The translations under genes were made by a program, and so were the position numbers. The notes beneath the pieces were generated by a model. The model was not told where the DNA came from and made no database searches. It saw only the letters and a list, made by a program, of their open reading frames with translations. Shown piece by piece: positions 8,521 through 16,837 of a stretch of 64,000 nucleotides of DNA. Within the stretch, counting starts at the first letter, position 1, and each line of letters begins with the position of its first letter. The DNA is from Hyphomonadaceae bacterium (GTDB taxonomy: Bacteria > Pseudomonadota > Alphaproteobacteria > Caulobacterales > Aquidulcibacteraceae): positions 62,001-126,000 of the forward strand of contig JALHQO010000001.1 in NCBI GenBank assembly GCA_022841905.1, given 5' to 3'.

Positions 8521-10221
8521 ATGAGTTTCGCGGACGCAGCAACGCGCTTTCAGCGCGGCGACAGCGCCGGCGCCGAGTCGTTGCTGCGCGATCTGCTGGC
8601 GCGCGAGCCCAATCATGTCGATGCGCTGCACCTGAGCGCCGTTATCCGCCATAGGCGCGGCGATCTGAGTGGCGCGGCGGATTTGTTCGAAGCTGCGTTC
8701 AAGCTTGCGCCGCAGGACGTAGCGATCGCTTTTAACCGCGCTGCGGTACTGGCGGCGCTTAAGCGTCACCAAGACTGCGCCGCCGCCGCTACTGACGTGT
8801 TGCGCTTGCGTCCTGGCGATCAAGAGGCGCTGCTGTTGCAAGGCGTCTCGCTGTCAGCGCTTGGCGAGCATGCGCGCGCGCTGGAGGTTCTGGATGGCGT
8901 GACGCTCGATCGCGCGGCTCTGCACACGCATCGCGCCACCGGCTTGCTTGCGCTGCAACGCAATGAAGAGGCGCTTCAAGCGTCGCATCGCGCGGTGTCG
9001 TTGGCGCCGAGCGATCCGGACGCGCGTTATCTGCGCGGCAGCGCTTTACTGGCGCTTGATCGCGGTGCGGAAGCGCTGTCGGATTTCGAGACGGCGCTCG
9101 CTGTCGCCCCTGGCAACGTTGCCGCCCGGGCAGGCCGGGCGAGTGCGCTTTGCGCTGTTAAACGTTTGGAGGAGGCGCTAGGCGAAGCAGACGCCGTGTT
9201 GGCGGCAGCGCCTGAGCGCGGCGACTATCATGCGCTGCGCGGCGTCGTTCTCAGCGCGCTCAATCGGGAGGAAGGGGCGGTCGCGGCGTTCAAGCGCTCC
9301 CTGGCGCTGCGGCCGGACGATGGCGAGACCCAATTTGCCTTGGCGGACGCGCTGCTGGCGCAAGGCGATTTCGAAAGCGGTCTGCCGGCCTACGAAGCGC
9401 GCTTTCTCTCGCGCACGACGCGCGCGCCGCCGCCTTGCGATGCGCCCTTGTGGGCCGGCGAGGATTTGCGCGGCAAGACGCTGCTGCTTCAAGGCGAGCA
9501 GGGGTTTGGCGACTTGTTTCAGTTTTGCCGCTTCGCGCCGATGCTCGCGGCGCGTGGGGCGCGCATCATTTTTCAGGGGCGTCCCCAGACGCTGCGGCTG
9601 CTGCGATCGCTTGCCGGCGTCGATCAACTGGTCTCCGCCGATGAAGCGCATCCCGCCGATTTTCGCCTGCCGCTTGCCAGCGCGATGTTCGCGCTCGGTG
9701 TTCGCGCCGACGCGATACCTGCGCCGATCCCTTATCTCATCGCCGATCCGGAGCGTGTCGCCCATTGGCGCGCGCGGCTGAATCCTGCAAAGCGGCGTAT
9801 CGGCATTGTTTGGTCCGGCTCGCGTCTGCAGAGCCGTCAGCGTCTGCGCAGCTTGGACGAGGCAGCGTTGGCGCAGCTCATTGACGCCGATGAGAGCTTC
9901 GTCAGCCTTCAAGTGGAGGCGCATCCAGCGCTGGCGGCGCGAGGAGTTCAGCAGTTCGGCGACGAGATCTTGGATTTCGCCGAGACGGCGGCGCTTATCG
10001 AAGCGCTCGATTTGGTCATCTCCATCGATACCGGCGTCGCCCATCTTGCCGGCGCCCTGGGCAAGCCGGTCTGGATCATGCTGCCTTTCCGCGCCGATTG
10101 GCGCTGGCAGCGCGAGCGATCCGACACGCCATGGTATCCGCAAGCGCGGCTCTTTCGGCAGAGCAAGCCCGGCGATTGGGCGGGCGTCGTCGCGCGCGTG
10201 CGCGCAGCGCTTCAGGAATAA
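8521..10221 (+). CDS. TPR protein fused to a GT9-like glycosyltransferase domain
   Basis: A 566-residue fusion. Residues about 1-300 are eight or so tetratricopeptide-like repeats. Residues about 320-566 have the two-lobed GT-B fold of family 9 and heptosyltransferase-like enzymes, including LLLQGEQGFGDLFQF at the start and the acceptor/donor-site block SIDTGVAHLAGALGKPVW. Such TPR-glycosyltransferase fusions are common in Caulobacterales, often near surface-glycan genes. The ATG at 8521 is used; the frame open from 8377 overlaps the end of xseA. It ends 10 bp inside the convergent DUF6165 gene. Substrate unknown. Confidence 0.8.
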   Translation: MSFADAATRFQRGDSAGAESLLRDLLAREPNHVDALHLSAVIRHRRGDLSGAADLFEAAFKLAPQDVAIAFNRAAVLAALKRHQDCAAAATDVLRLRPGDQEALLLQGVSLSALGEHARALEVLDGVTLDRAALHTHRATGLLALQRNEEALQASHRAVSLAPSDPDARYLRGSALLALDRGAEALSDFETALAVAPGNVAARAGRASALCAVKRLEEALGEADAVLAAAPERGDYHALRGVVLSALNREEGAVAAFKRSLALRPDDGETQFALADALLAQGDFESGLPAYEARFLSRTTRAPPPCDAPLWAGEDLRGKTLLLQGEQGFGDLFQFCRFAPMLAARGARIIFQGRPQTLRLLRSLAGVDQLVSADEAHPADFRLPLASAMFALGVRADAIPAPIPYLIADPERVAHWRARLNPAKRRIGIVWSGSRLQSRQRLRSLDEAALAQLIDADESFVSLQVEAHPALAARGVQQFGDEILDFAETAALIEALDLVISIDTGVAHLAGALGKPVWIMLPFRADWRWQRERSDTPWYPQARLFRQSKPGDWAGVVARVRAALQE

Positions 10222-10598
10222 TAGGATTTCTGCTCGACCAGGCCGCCCTTCGCCAAGCGGCTGATGCGCTGCTTCAAGCGGTGACGCCGATCATTGTTGA
10301 GAGCGATACGCGAAAGCAGCGCAGCCGCCTTCGCCGGCGTCTGCGGCGCGCGGCGGAAGCGTTGCCGCGACGCTTCTTCGCAGGTCCACAACACGCTGTT
10401 CACAGCTTTGAGCCGGCGCTTTAGCATCACCAAGGCCGCGTTCTTGGCGATGTAGGGCGCGGCGATGGCTTCCAGGCCGGCCAGTTCGCGCCGCACGTGC
10501 GCGCGCTTAGTCGGCGAAGCGATGCGTTGCGCCTTGATCTCGAGGATCGTCAGGCGGTCGATCAATTCGCCCAATGTCAGCGGCGCGGAGAGCGTCAT
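10212..10598 (-). CDS. DUF6165-like protein
   Basis: A 128-residue, basic, mostly helical protein beginning with the LGELIDRLTILEIKAQRI block characteristic of the DUF6165 family as I recall it. The function of the family is unknown. It sits tail-to-tail with the TPR/GT9 fusion (10-bp overlap) and head-to-head with the damaged GT25 gene. That places it in a small glycan-associated cluster, where DUF6165 genes are often found. ATG start at 10598. The family assignment is from memory of the motif. Confidence 0.65.
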   Translation of the reverse strand: MTLSAPLTLGELIDRLTILEIKAQRIASPTKRAHVRRELAGLEAIAAPYIAKNAALVMLKRRLKAVNSVLWTCEEASRQRFRRAPQTPAKAAALLSRIALNNDRRHRLKQRISRLAKGGLVEQKSYYS

Positions 10599-10690
10599 AT
10601 AATGGTGTTAGCTCGCGTTTATAGCGTTCGCCAAGTCCATACGACGCTTTAGGGGGAACGCGCTCCCTTCGGGGGGCTTGTAAGGGCAGT

Positions 10691-11439
10691 ATGCGGGTTC
10701 ATGTCATCAATCTCCGTTCGCGCGCCGATCGGCGCGCGCAATTCTCGAATTGGAATGCGCGCCCCAGTCTAGAACTGGTGTTTGTCGATGCGGCGATCGG
10801 CGCCGATATCGATCCGGAGGGCGCTCTGGGCGACGGGCTCGTGGCCGCGCGAACACGTCTGACGCCCGGCGCTCTGGTTGCGCGCAATCGCATCGCGAGC
10901 TTTGGCGTCAGGTCGTTGCGCGCGGCGAAACGGCGATTGTATGCGAGGACGATGCCTGTCTGCGCGGGGACTTCACCGCGCGCGCCGGCGAATTGATGAC
11001 CTCCCTCGGCGACGAGTGGGACTTGCTCTATCTCGGCTACAACACCGATGCGCTCGTGGCGGCGGAGACGCCCGAAGGATTGAAGTTGCTGCTGCAGTTC
11101 GACGATGCGGCAAAGCGCGCGCCCGGATTTTTCGATGCGTTCAGCGCGATGCGCGTGCGTCCGCCCACAGCGCTTGCCTGCTTCCAAGCCTGGGGCACCC
11201 TCTGTTATGCGATCACGCCGCGTGGTGCGGCGCGATTGTTGGAGGCGTGTTTCCCGATTTCGACTGAGCGCGAAGTCATCATGTTCGGGCAAAACCGCCC
11301 CGTCGCTCCCTACGGTATCGACGGGATGATCAATGCGGCTCTGCAACGCGCGCCGATTGCCGCGTTTTGTTCGATGCCCGCGCTCGTCGTCAGCCTTAAC
11401 GACCAGGCCGATTCCGACGTCGCTGGCCCGATGCTTTGA
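10691..11439 (+). pseudogene. GT25-family glycosyltransferase, frameshifted
   Basis: Two frames together make one GT25 protein (LPS galactosyltransferase/LgtB-like family). The first, from ATG 10691, gives MRVHVINLRSRADRR...ARTRLTPGA. After about position 10873 homology continues one frame away as GCAQSHRELWRQV...AIVCEDDA and runs to TGA 11439. The family normally has an LTPG-x-x-GC-ALSHR junction, so one base appears to be missing at about 10874-10875. The catalytic EDDA motif lies in the second frame. The reading is a genuine recent inactivation, a programmed frameshift, or an assembly error. The rest shows no further damage. Confidence 0.8.
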
Positions 11440-11469
11440 CCCGCGCGCGGATGGGGTTAGAACGGCCCC

Positions 11470-11691
11470 ATGAACAAGCACGATCCGGGCGGGCCTGAGG
11501 CCCAAGTCCATTACGGCGACAATGAAATCACGATCCTGAAGCAGGGATTGTTCGTCCGCTGCGCGGTGTCGGGCGAGAAAATTCCGCTGGATGAGTTGCG
11601 CTACTGGAACGTCGATCTGCAGGAGGCCTATCGCGGCCCGCAGGAAGCGACGCAGCGCTGGAAGCAGGTCAACGCGGAGAAGAAGGCATGA
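11470..11691 (+). CDS. DUF2093 domain-containing protein
   Basis: A 73-residue protein of the alphaproteobacterial DUF2093 family, recognised by the HYGDNEITILKQGLFVRCAVSG core followed by IPLDELRYWNVDLQEAY. The conserved Cys in VRCAVSG and the small beta-rich layout suggest a rubredoxin-like or zinc-binding fold, but only one Cys is present. In Rhizobiales this gene usually follows lpxK. Here it lies about 3 kb from lpxK and on the opposite strand, which suggests local rearrangement. Its stop overlaps the start of the next gene by 4 bp (ATGA). Function unknown. Confidence 0.85.
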   Translation: MNKHDPGGPEAQVHYGDNEITILKQGLFVRCAVSGEKIPLDELRYWNVDLQEAYRGPQEATQRWKQVNAEKKA

Positions 11692-12629
11692 AGCTCTGGG
11701 CTGGGCTGATCGCTGTGCTGTTGGCCGCGTGCGTCGCGGCCGAGGCGCCTGCCGCGCCGGACACGCCGCCGCAGATCGTCGCCGAAGCGCCGCCGGTGGA
11801 AGCGACACCGGAGCCCGTACGCGCGCCGGCGCCGACAACACTTTCGATCGCGTGCGCCGGCGCCTTCACCCAAGGCGGCATCGCGCTTTGCCGCACGCTT
11901 CCGGGCGCGGCGGTCACGGTTGACGGCGCCGAAGCGGGCGCTGCCGATGGCGACGGCTGGGCCGTCATTGGCTTCACCCGCGAACATGGCGCCAGCGCCC
12001 GCGTCGCCGCCAGCGCGCAAGGCGCCACTGTCGCGCAAAGCTACGAGATCGCGCCGCGCGAATTTGACATTCATCGCGTTGACGGGCTGCCGCCGCAAAC
12101 CGTGACGCCGACAGATCCCGCCGTGCTCGCGCGCATTCAGCGCGAAGCGGTGCTGAAGCGCGCCGGCTGGGATAGTTTCGCGCCGATCCAGGGTTGGCTC
12201 GAAGGCTTCATCATCCCGGTCGAGGGCGGGCGCGTGTCAGGGCGCTGGGGCAATCAGCGCGTGCTGAACGGTGTCCCTGCCTCGCCGCACTTTGGCTACG
12301 ACATCGCAGCGCCCGCGGGCACGCCGATCCGCGCGCCGGCAGAGGGCGTGATTACGCTGGCCCAGCCCGACATGCATTATGAAGGCGGGCTCGTGTTCAT
12401 CGATCACGGCCAGGGCCTCATCACCATGTATCTGCACATGAGCCGCATCGATGTCGGCGTTGGAGACACGGTGGATCAAGGGCAGGTGATCGGCGCGATC
12501 GGTTCAAGCGGCCGCGCCACCGGTCCACATCTGTGCTGGCGCATGAAATGGCGCGAACGCCAGCTGGATCCAAGCGTCGCGATAGAAGGCTTGGCGCTGG
12601 CGCGGGCGGAATTGTTGAGCGCCCGCTAG
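11688..12629 (+). CDS. M23-family peptidase-like lipoprotein
   Basis: A 313-residue secreted lipoprotein: the leader MKLWAGLIAVLLAAC ends in a lipobox Cys, followed by a Pro/Ala-rich linker. The C-terminal M23/LytM domain has the H-x3-D metal motif (His201, Asp205 in HFGYD) and His250 in YLHM. The usual HxH block reads HLC (His281, Cys283), so the last zinc ligand is Cys instead of His. It could cleave peptidoglycan crosslinks or act as a degenerate LytM regulator, as EnvC/NlpD do. It starts as ATGA with DUF2093 and ends in a CTAG stop overlap with the convergent gene. Confidence 0.85.
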   Translation: MKLWAGLIAVLLAACVAAEAPAAPDTPPQIVAEAPPVEATPEPVRAPAPTTLSIACAGAFTQGGIALCRTLPGAAVTVDGAEAGAADGDGWAVIGFTREHGASARVAASAQGATVAQSYEIAPREFDIHRVDGLPPQTVTPTDPAVLARIQREAVLKRAGWDSFAPIQGWLEGFIIPVEGGRVSGRWGNQRVLNGVPASPHFGYDIAAPAGTPIRAPAEGVITLAQPDMHYEGGLVFIDHGQGLITMYLHMSRIDVGVGDTVDQGQVIGAIGSSGRATGPHLCWRMKWRERQLDPSVAIEGLALARAELLSAR

Positions 12630-13117
12630 CGCGCCACCACCTGCATCACCAGCAGCACTGCCGGCTCGTTGCTTTCATTGCGCCAGCCGTGCGCGGTGTC
12701 GGCGTCTTCGCGGGCGACGTCGCCGGCGCGGTAGCGGATTTCGTCCATACAGGAATTGCGGAATTCGACCATCTCGCCCGAGACGATGAGAGCCATGCCT
12801 TGGTTTACATCGTGGGCATGCCAAGCGATGGCGCCGCCCGGCGCGATGGTGAGCCGGCGTAAGCGGACGCCGCGTTGCGGATCGCTGGCCAGCGGCACCA
12901 GCGCGATCTCTTCGCCGGTGACGCCGCGCGATTCATTGTCGCTGCCGATGCGGGCATTCTCCAGCCTGCGGCCTGGCGGGCATTCGCGGACACGCGCGTT
13001 CTGGATCGCCTCCAATGTGGCGTCGATGCGCGGCTCATCCTGTGGCAGCACGCGCTCCATGGTGGCGCAGGCGCCGAGCGTGAGCAGCGCCGCGAAAGTT
13101 CCCGCCACCCGCATCAT
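12626..13117 (-). CDS. Cupin-domain lipoprotein
   Basis: A 163-residue protein with a lipoprotein leader (MMRVAGTFAALLTLGACA) and a single cupin beta-barrel. The metal-binding cupin motifs appear as WHAHDVNQGMALIVSGE and AGDVAREDADTAHGWRN. The His residues would hold a divalent metal, and the reaction or ligand cannot be read from sequence. The start chosen is ATG at 13117, overlapping the TGA of the upstream membrane protein (ATGA). The longer frame is a shadow within that gene. The 3' end shares CTAG with the M23 gene. Confidence 0.75.
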   Translation of the reverse strand: MMRVAGTFAALLTLGACATMERVLPQDEPRIDATLEAIQNARVRECPPGRRLENARIGSDNESRGVTGEEIALVPLASDPQRGVRLRRLTIAPGGAIAWHAHDVNQGMALIVSGEMVEFRNSCMDEIRYRAGDVAREDADTAHGWRNESNEPAVLLVMQVVAR

Positions 13118-13590
13118 GATGCATCCCCGTTTGCCTGGAAGATGGTCCGCAAGGTTTGTTCTTGCTTGCCCGCTTCCATCCAGAAACCGGCCATCGTCAT
13201 GGCATAGACGAAGAGCAGCAGGAAGAGCGCGATGCCTACGCCGATCCAGCCCGCGCTCACCGCCGCGATGAGCGCACCCATGACCCACACCGCGACGAAG
13301 GCGTAGACGAACCAGAACATGCGCATGCGCACGTCGATGCGGCTGCCGCGACCGGCGCTCTGCACTGTTGCGTCGATCACCGGCAGGAACGAGTTGCGAT
13401 AGCCGATGATGCGGCGGACGTGGAAGCCGTCGTTCGTCATCTGGCCTTCAAAGCGCTTGTCATTGGCGCTGTTCGGCCAGCCGATGCGGAAAAACTTTTC
13501 CGGCTCGACATGCGCGGCCATCGCCGCGAGCGCGGTGGCGCGATCGAGCGGCGAGACGATCTCGAACTGGTGTTGCGGCAGCCACTTCAT
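13114..13590 (-). CDS. Hypothetical membrane protein
   Basis: A 158-residue protein. Its N-terminal 85 residues form a soluble domain (DRATALAAMAAHVEPEKFF...FEGQMTNDGFHVRRI), and a pair of membrane helices at about 90-140 follows (FVYAFVAVWVMGALIAAVSA, then VGIALFLLLFVYAMTMAGFW). I do not recognise the family. The start is ATG at 13590, which has a GGAG 7 bases upstream; the frame extends seven codons further. It is coupled to the cupin lipoprotein by ATGA, suggesting a shared envelope role. Confidence 0.6.
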   Translation of the reverse strand: MKWLPQHQFEIVSPLDRATALAAMAAHVEPEKFFRIGWPNSANDKRFEGQMTNDGFHVRRIIGYRNSFLPVIDATVQSAGRGSRIDVRMRMFWFVYAFVAVWVMGALIAAVSAGWIGVGIALFLLLFVYAMTMAGFWMEAGKQEQTLRTIFQANGDAS

Positions 13591-13649
13591 CCGACCACTC
13601 CGCTTGGCCAAATCAAAACAAGCGCGCAGTCGGGGTCAAGGCCAAACGG

Positions 13650-14564
13650 CTACATGACGCCGGCTTTGCGCCAGGCGTCTTTCGGCCAGCGTCGGTGCGG
13701 CCAGAACCATTGGCCGGGCGCTTCGCGCACGCGCGCTTCCATGAATTCGTTGATGCGCTTGACGCCGTCATAGACGGTCTGCGGATCGTCTGGCTTGGCA
13801 TAGTCGAGCGGGATCGCCGGGTAGGCGGTGGCGACGAATTGCGTGCCTTCGAGTCTGCGGCCGGTGATCGGAATGAGCGGCACGCCGAACTTGAGCGCAA
13901 GCCGCGTGGGCCCGTCCGCCGTCATGCAATCGTAGCCGAAGAACGGTACGGCGAGGCCCTTATTGTACTTCTGATCGTTCATCACCGCGATCGAGCGCTT
14001 CTTCTTCAAGGAGCGCAGCAAGCCCATGCCGCCCTCCTGACCTTTCGCCGCTTGCAGCGCGAGGCCGAAGGCGGCGCGGGTTTCGATGATGTATTTGTCG
14101 ATGATCGGATTGTTGGCGGGGCGGTAGGTGAAGTGACAGGTCGGATCGACCTGCGCGAGGCAGAGCGAGGTGATTTCCCAATCACTGAAATGGCCGCCGA
14201 TGAAGACCGCGCCCTTGCCAATCGTAGCTTCGACGATCTCTTTGCCTTTGAATTCGAGTTCGCCGCTCTTGTAGCGTTCGAGGAAGGTGGGCATGTGCGC
14301 AAACTCGCCGGTCATGCGGCCGAGTTCGCGGAAACTCTCTTTGCGCACGTCGCGGTGCCAGGCGTCGCTCTCGTTCGGGAACGACATGCGGATGTTGCGG
14401 ATAGCGGTCTTCCAGGCGCTCGACGTCGGCGCGACGACCGGCACGATGCCGGCGCCCCAGCGCGATGCGCGCTCCAGGCCAAGCGCGCCGAGCCCGCCGA
14501 CATAGATGTTCCAGGCAAGCGCCTCGAGGCGGAACTGAAGATTGAGCGGTTTAGGCTTCGCCAT
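13650..14564 (-). CDS. LpxL/HtrB-like lysophospholipid acyltransferase
   Basis: A 304-residue enzyme of the LpxL/LpxM superfamily. It has one N-terminal membrane anchor and the catalytic H-x4-D site in GGHFSDWE. Typical downstream blocks are ADGPTRLALKFGVPLIPI and REAPGQWFWPHRRW. It probably adds a secondary acyl chain to lipid A at the cytoplasmic face of the inner membrane. It is the last gene of a four-gene overlapping unit (DUF374-waaA-lpxK-this), starting 14 bp inside lpxK. The context strongly supports lipid A modification; which chain position is acylated is unknown. Confidence 0.88.
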   Translation of the reverse strand: MAKPKPLNLQFRLEALAWNIYVGGLGALGLERASRWGAGIVPVVAPTSSAWKTAIRNIRMSFPNESDAWHRDVRKESFRELGRMTGEFAHMPTFLERYKSGELEFKGKEIVEATIGKGAVFIGGHFSDWEITSLCLAQVDPTCHFTYRPANNPIIDKYIIETRAAFGLALQAAKGQEGGMGLLRSLKKKRSIAVMNDQKYNKGLAVPFFGYDCMTADGPTRLALKFGVPLIPITGRRLEGTQFVATAYPAIPLDYAKPDDPQTVYDGVKRINEFMEARVREAPGQWFWPHRRWPKDAWRKAGVM

Positions 14565-15555
14565 GCGACGCTTTCATCCGCGATTGGATCGGCGCGAGCA
14601 AGGCGTTGAGCGCTGCCTCATCGTCGAACTTGGCCGTGACGGGAAGAACAGCCACGCGCGCGCGCCATTCGGGCGAGAGCCGGGCCGCGTCTTTCTCGGT
14701 GGTGATCAATTGTCCGCCGCGCTCTTCGGCCAGTTGCGCCAGCAGCGCGAGGTCGTCGGCGGAATAGGGGTGGTGGTCGGCGAACGGGATGGCGTCTTCT
14801 AGGTCTGCGCCGAGATCGGTCAGCGTGTCGAAGAACTTTTCCGGCCGCGCCAAACCAGCGAACGCCACCAGCTTGCCGCGCGGGATGTCGCCGACGGGCG
14901 CGAGGTGGGCGTGCAGGATCGGCTTGGTAAAGCCCGCGAGCCACATGCGCTCCGTCGCCGTCTCGCCGGAGGTGTGCATGATGATGATGGCGTCGGCGCG
15001 CTTTAGCCCATCGCTCAGTCGTTCGCGCAACGGGCCGGCCGGAAACACCGCGCCATTGCCGACGCCGAAGCCCGCATCGACGGCGACGAGCGAGAGGTCT
15101 TTTCCCAAAGTCGGGTTCTGGAAGCCGTCATCCATGATGATGACATGGGCGCCCGCCTGCGCCGCCGCCTGCGCGCCGGCAAATCTGTCGCGCGCGATCC
15201 AGGCGGGGCCGTCAGCGGCGTGCAGCAGCGGCTCATCGCCCACTTCGCTCGCCTGCATGTCAGCGGTAACCCGAAGTGGCCCGGCAATGCGCCCGCCATA
15301 GCCGCGCGACAATGTATGCGCATGCGGTCCGAGCTTGGCGCGCAGCGCGCGTGTGATCGGTGTTTTGCCGGCGCCGCCGACGGTGAAGTTGCCGACGCAG
15401 ATCACCGGCACGTTCACGTGGCGCGAGATCGTCGTCTCGATCCGCCGCGCCGTCGCCCAGGCATAGACCCACGACACCGGCGTTAGAAGCGCCCGGATCG
15501 CCAGCGCCGCATCGCGACCGCTGACGTCAGCGCGCCAGAACTCAGGCGGACGCAT
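14551..15555 (-). CDS. lpxK: Tetraacyldisaccharide 4'-kinase
   Basis: LpxK, 334 residues, phosphorylates the 4' position of the lipid A disaccharide to give lipid IVA at the inner membrane. A P-loop is visible in GNFTVGGAGKTP, followed by LSRGYGGR and the DDGFQNPTL block that is diagnostic of LpxK. ATG start. It overlaps waaA by 14 bp upstream and the acyltransferase by 14 bp downstream, so the unit is probably one transcript read from the DUF374 gene at 17604. Confidence 0.95.
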   Translation of the reverse strand: MRPPEFWRADVSGRDAALAIRALLTPVSWVYAWATARRIETTISRHVNVPVICVGNFTVGGAGKTPITRALRAKLGPHAHTLSRGYGGRIAGPLRVTADMQASEVGDEPLLHAADGPAWIARDRFAGAQAAAQAGAHVIIMDDGFQNPTLGKDLSLVAVDAGFGVGNGAVFPAGPLRERLSDGLKRADAIIIMHTSGETATERMWLAGFTKPILHAHLAPVGDIPRGKLVAFAGLARPEKFFDTLTDLGADLEDAIPFADHHPYSADDLALLAQLAEERGGQLITTEKDAARLSPEWRARVAVLPVTAKFDDEAALNALLAPIQSRMKASHGEA

Positions 15556-16837
15556 TGGCGGCTCTCGGTTCAGCGCGGGCCGGCAGCAGCGCCAGGATTT
15601 GCGCGACGGTTGTGTCCATCGCTGCGGCGCCTTGGTCGATCACAGCGCGTGCGGCCTCCGCTTGCGCAGCGCGCGCGGCTTCATCGCGCCACAGCGCGGA
15701 AACCGCCGCAGCGAGCGTCTCCGCGTTCGGCGCAAGCGTCACACCGCCGGCTGTGACCAGCGTGTCGAACAAATCCTGAAAGCTCTCGACGTTTGGCCCG
15801 CTGACAATGGCGCAGCCGAGTTTCGCCGGCTCGACCGGGTTATGGCCCTTCAGATGCGCCAGCATGCTGCCCGCGATCAAAGTGCAGGGCGCGAGATCGT
15901 AAAACAGCCCCAACTCGCCCAGCGTATCGGCGACATAGACCGATGCCGCGCCAATCGGCTCGAACCGCGATCGCCGTGGCGCGCCGCCGGCAAGGGCTGC
16001 AACGGCTGCGCCGCGTTCAGGATGGCGCGGCGCGATGATCAGCAGCGCGTCAGGAAATTCCGCCCGCAGCGCCGTGTGCGCCGCCAGCATGATCTCGTCT
16101 TCGCCCGGATGCGTCGATGCCGCCAACCACACGCGGCGCGCGCCGATCTCTTGCGCTAACGCCGTGCGAGCGCCTGCGTCCACGCGCGGCGGCGCGAGTG
16201 CGAGCTTCAGATTGCCGAGCGCCGCGACCGGCGTTCCGCGCAGGCGCGAAAGCACGGCGGCGGTGCGCTGGTCGGCGGCGGACATCCAGGCGAATGCCTT
16301 GCTCAGTCTCTTTCCCGCATTGGACCAGCTCTCCCAGCGCCTCAGCGAGCGCGGGCTCATGCGCGCGTTCACCAGCGTCAGCGGCACGCCCGTCGCTTCC
16401 GTTTGCAGGATCAGGTTCGGCCAGAGTTCGCTTTCGACAAACACCGCAAGATCAGGCCGCCAGTGCGCAAGGAAGCGCCGCACCGTGTCACGGCGATCGA
16501 GCGGCACGTAAACGTGTGTCGTTCGTGCCGGCGTGCGCTGGGCGATCAGATCCGCTGAGGTGCGCGTGCCGGTGCTGATGAGGAACGAGAGCGAAGCATC
16601 GCGCGCCGCCAGCGCCTCGATCAGCGCCAGCGCCACGCCGCTTTCGCCAACGCTGGCGGCATGTAACCAAACCAGGGTGCCAGCGGGCCTTGCTCGTGTG
16701 TAACGTCCGTAGCGTTCGCCGAGCCGCGCACGGTCCTCTTTGCCGTTGCGCGCGCGCACGCCGAGCCACAGGTTCGCGAACGGCCCGGCAAGCTCTGTCG
16801 CCACGCCATATAGGAACAAGGCCGGCGAGCCGCTCAC
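15542..16837 (-). CDS. waaA: 3-deoxy-D-manno-octulosonic acid (Kdo) transferase
   Basis: A GT30 Kdo transferase of 431 residues, attaching Kdo to lipid IVA. The signature block TLVWLHAASVGE at the N-terminus, VESELWPN in the first lobe and GHNPVEPAKLG in the second lobe match WaaA. One N-terminal hydrophobic segment anchors it. It starts with GTG, overlapping the TGA of the DUF374 gene (GTGA), and runs into lpxK. Whether one or two Kdo residues are added cannot be told. Confidence 0.95.
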   Translation of the reverse strand: MSGSPALFLYGVATELAGPFANLWLGVRARNGKEDRARLGERYGRYTRARPAGTLVWLHAASVGESGVALALIEALAARDASLSFLISTGTRTSADLIAQRTPARTTHVYVPLDRRDTVRRFLAHWRPDLAVFVESELWPNLILQTEATGVPLTLVNARMSPRSLRRWESWSNAGKRLSKAFAWMSAADQRTAAVLSRLRGTPVAALGNLKLALAPPRVDAGARTALAQEIGARRVWLAASTHPGEDEIMLAAHTALRAEFPDALLIIAPRHPERGAAVAALAGGAPRRSRFEPIGAASVYVADTLGELGLFYDLAPCTLIAGSMLAHLKGHNPVEPAKLGCAIVSGPNVESFQDLFDTLVTAGGVTLAPNAETLAAAVSALWRDEAARAAQAEAARAVIDQGAAAMDTTVAQILALLPARAEPRAANASA

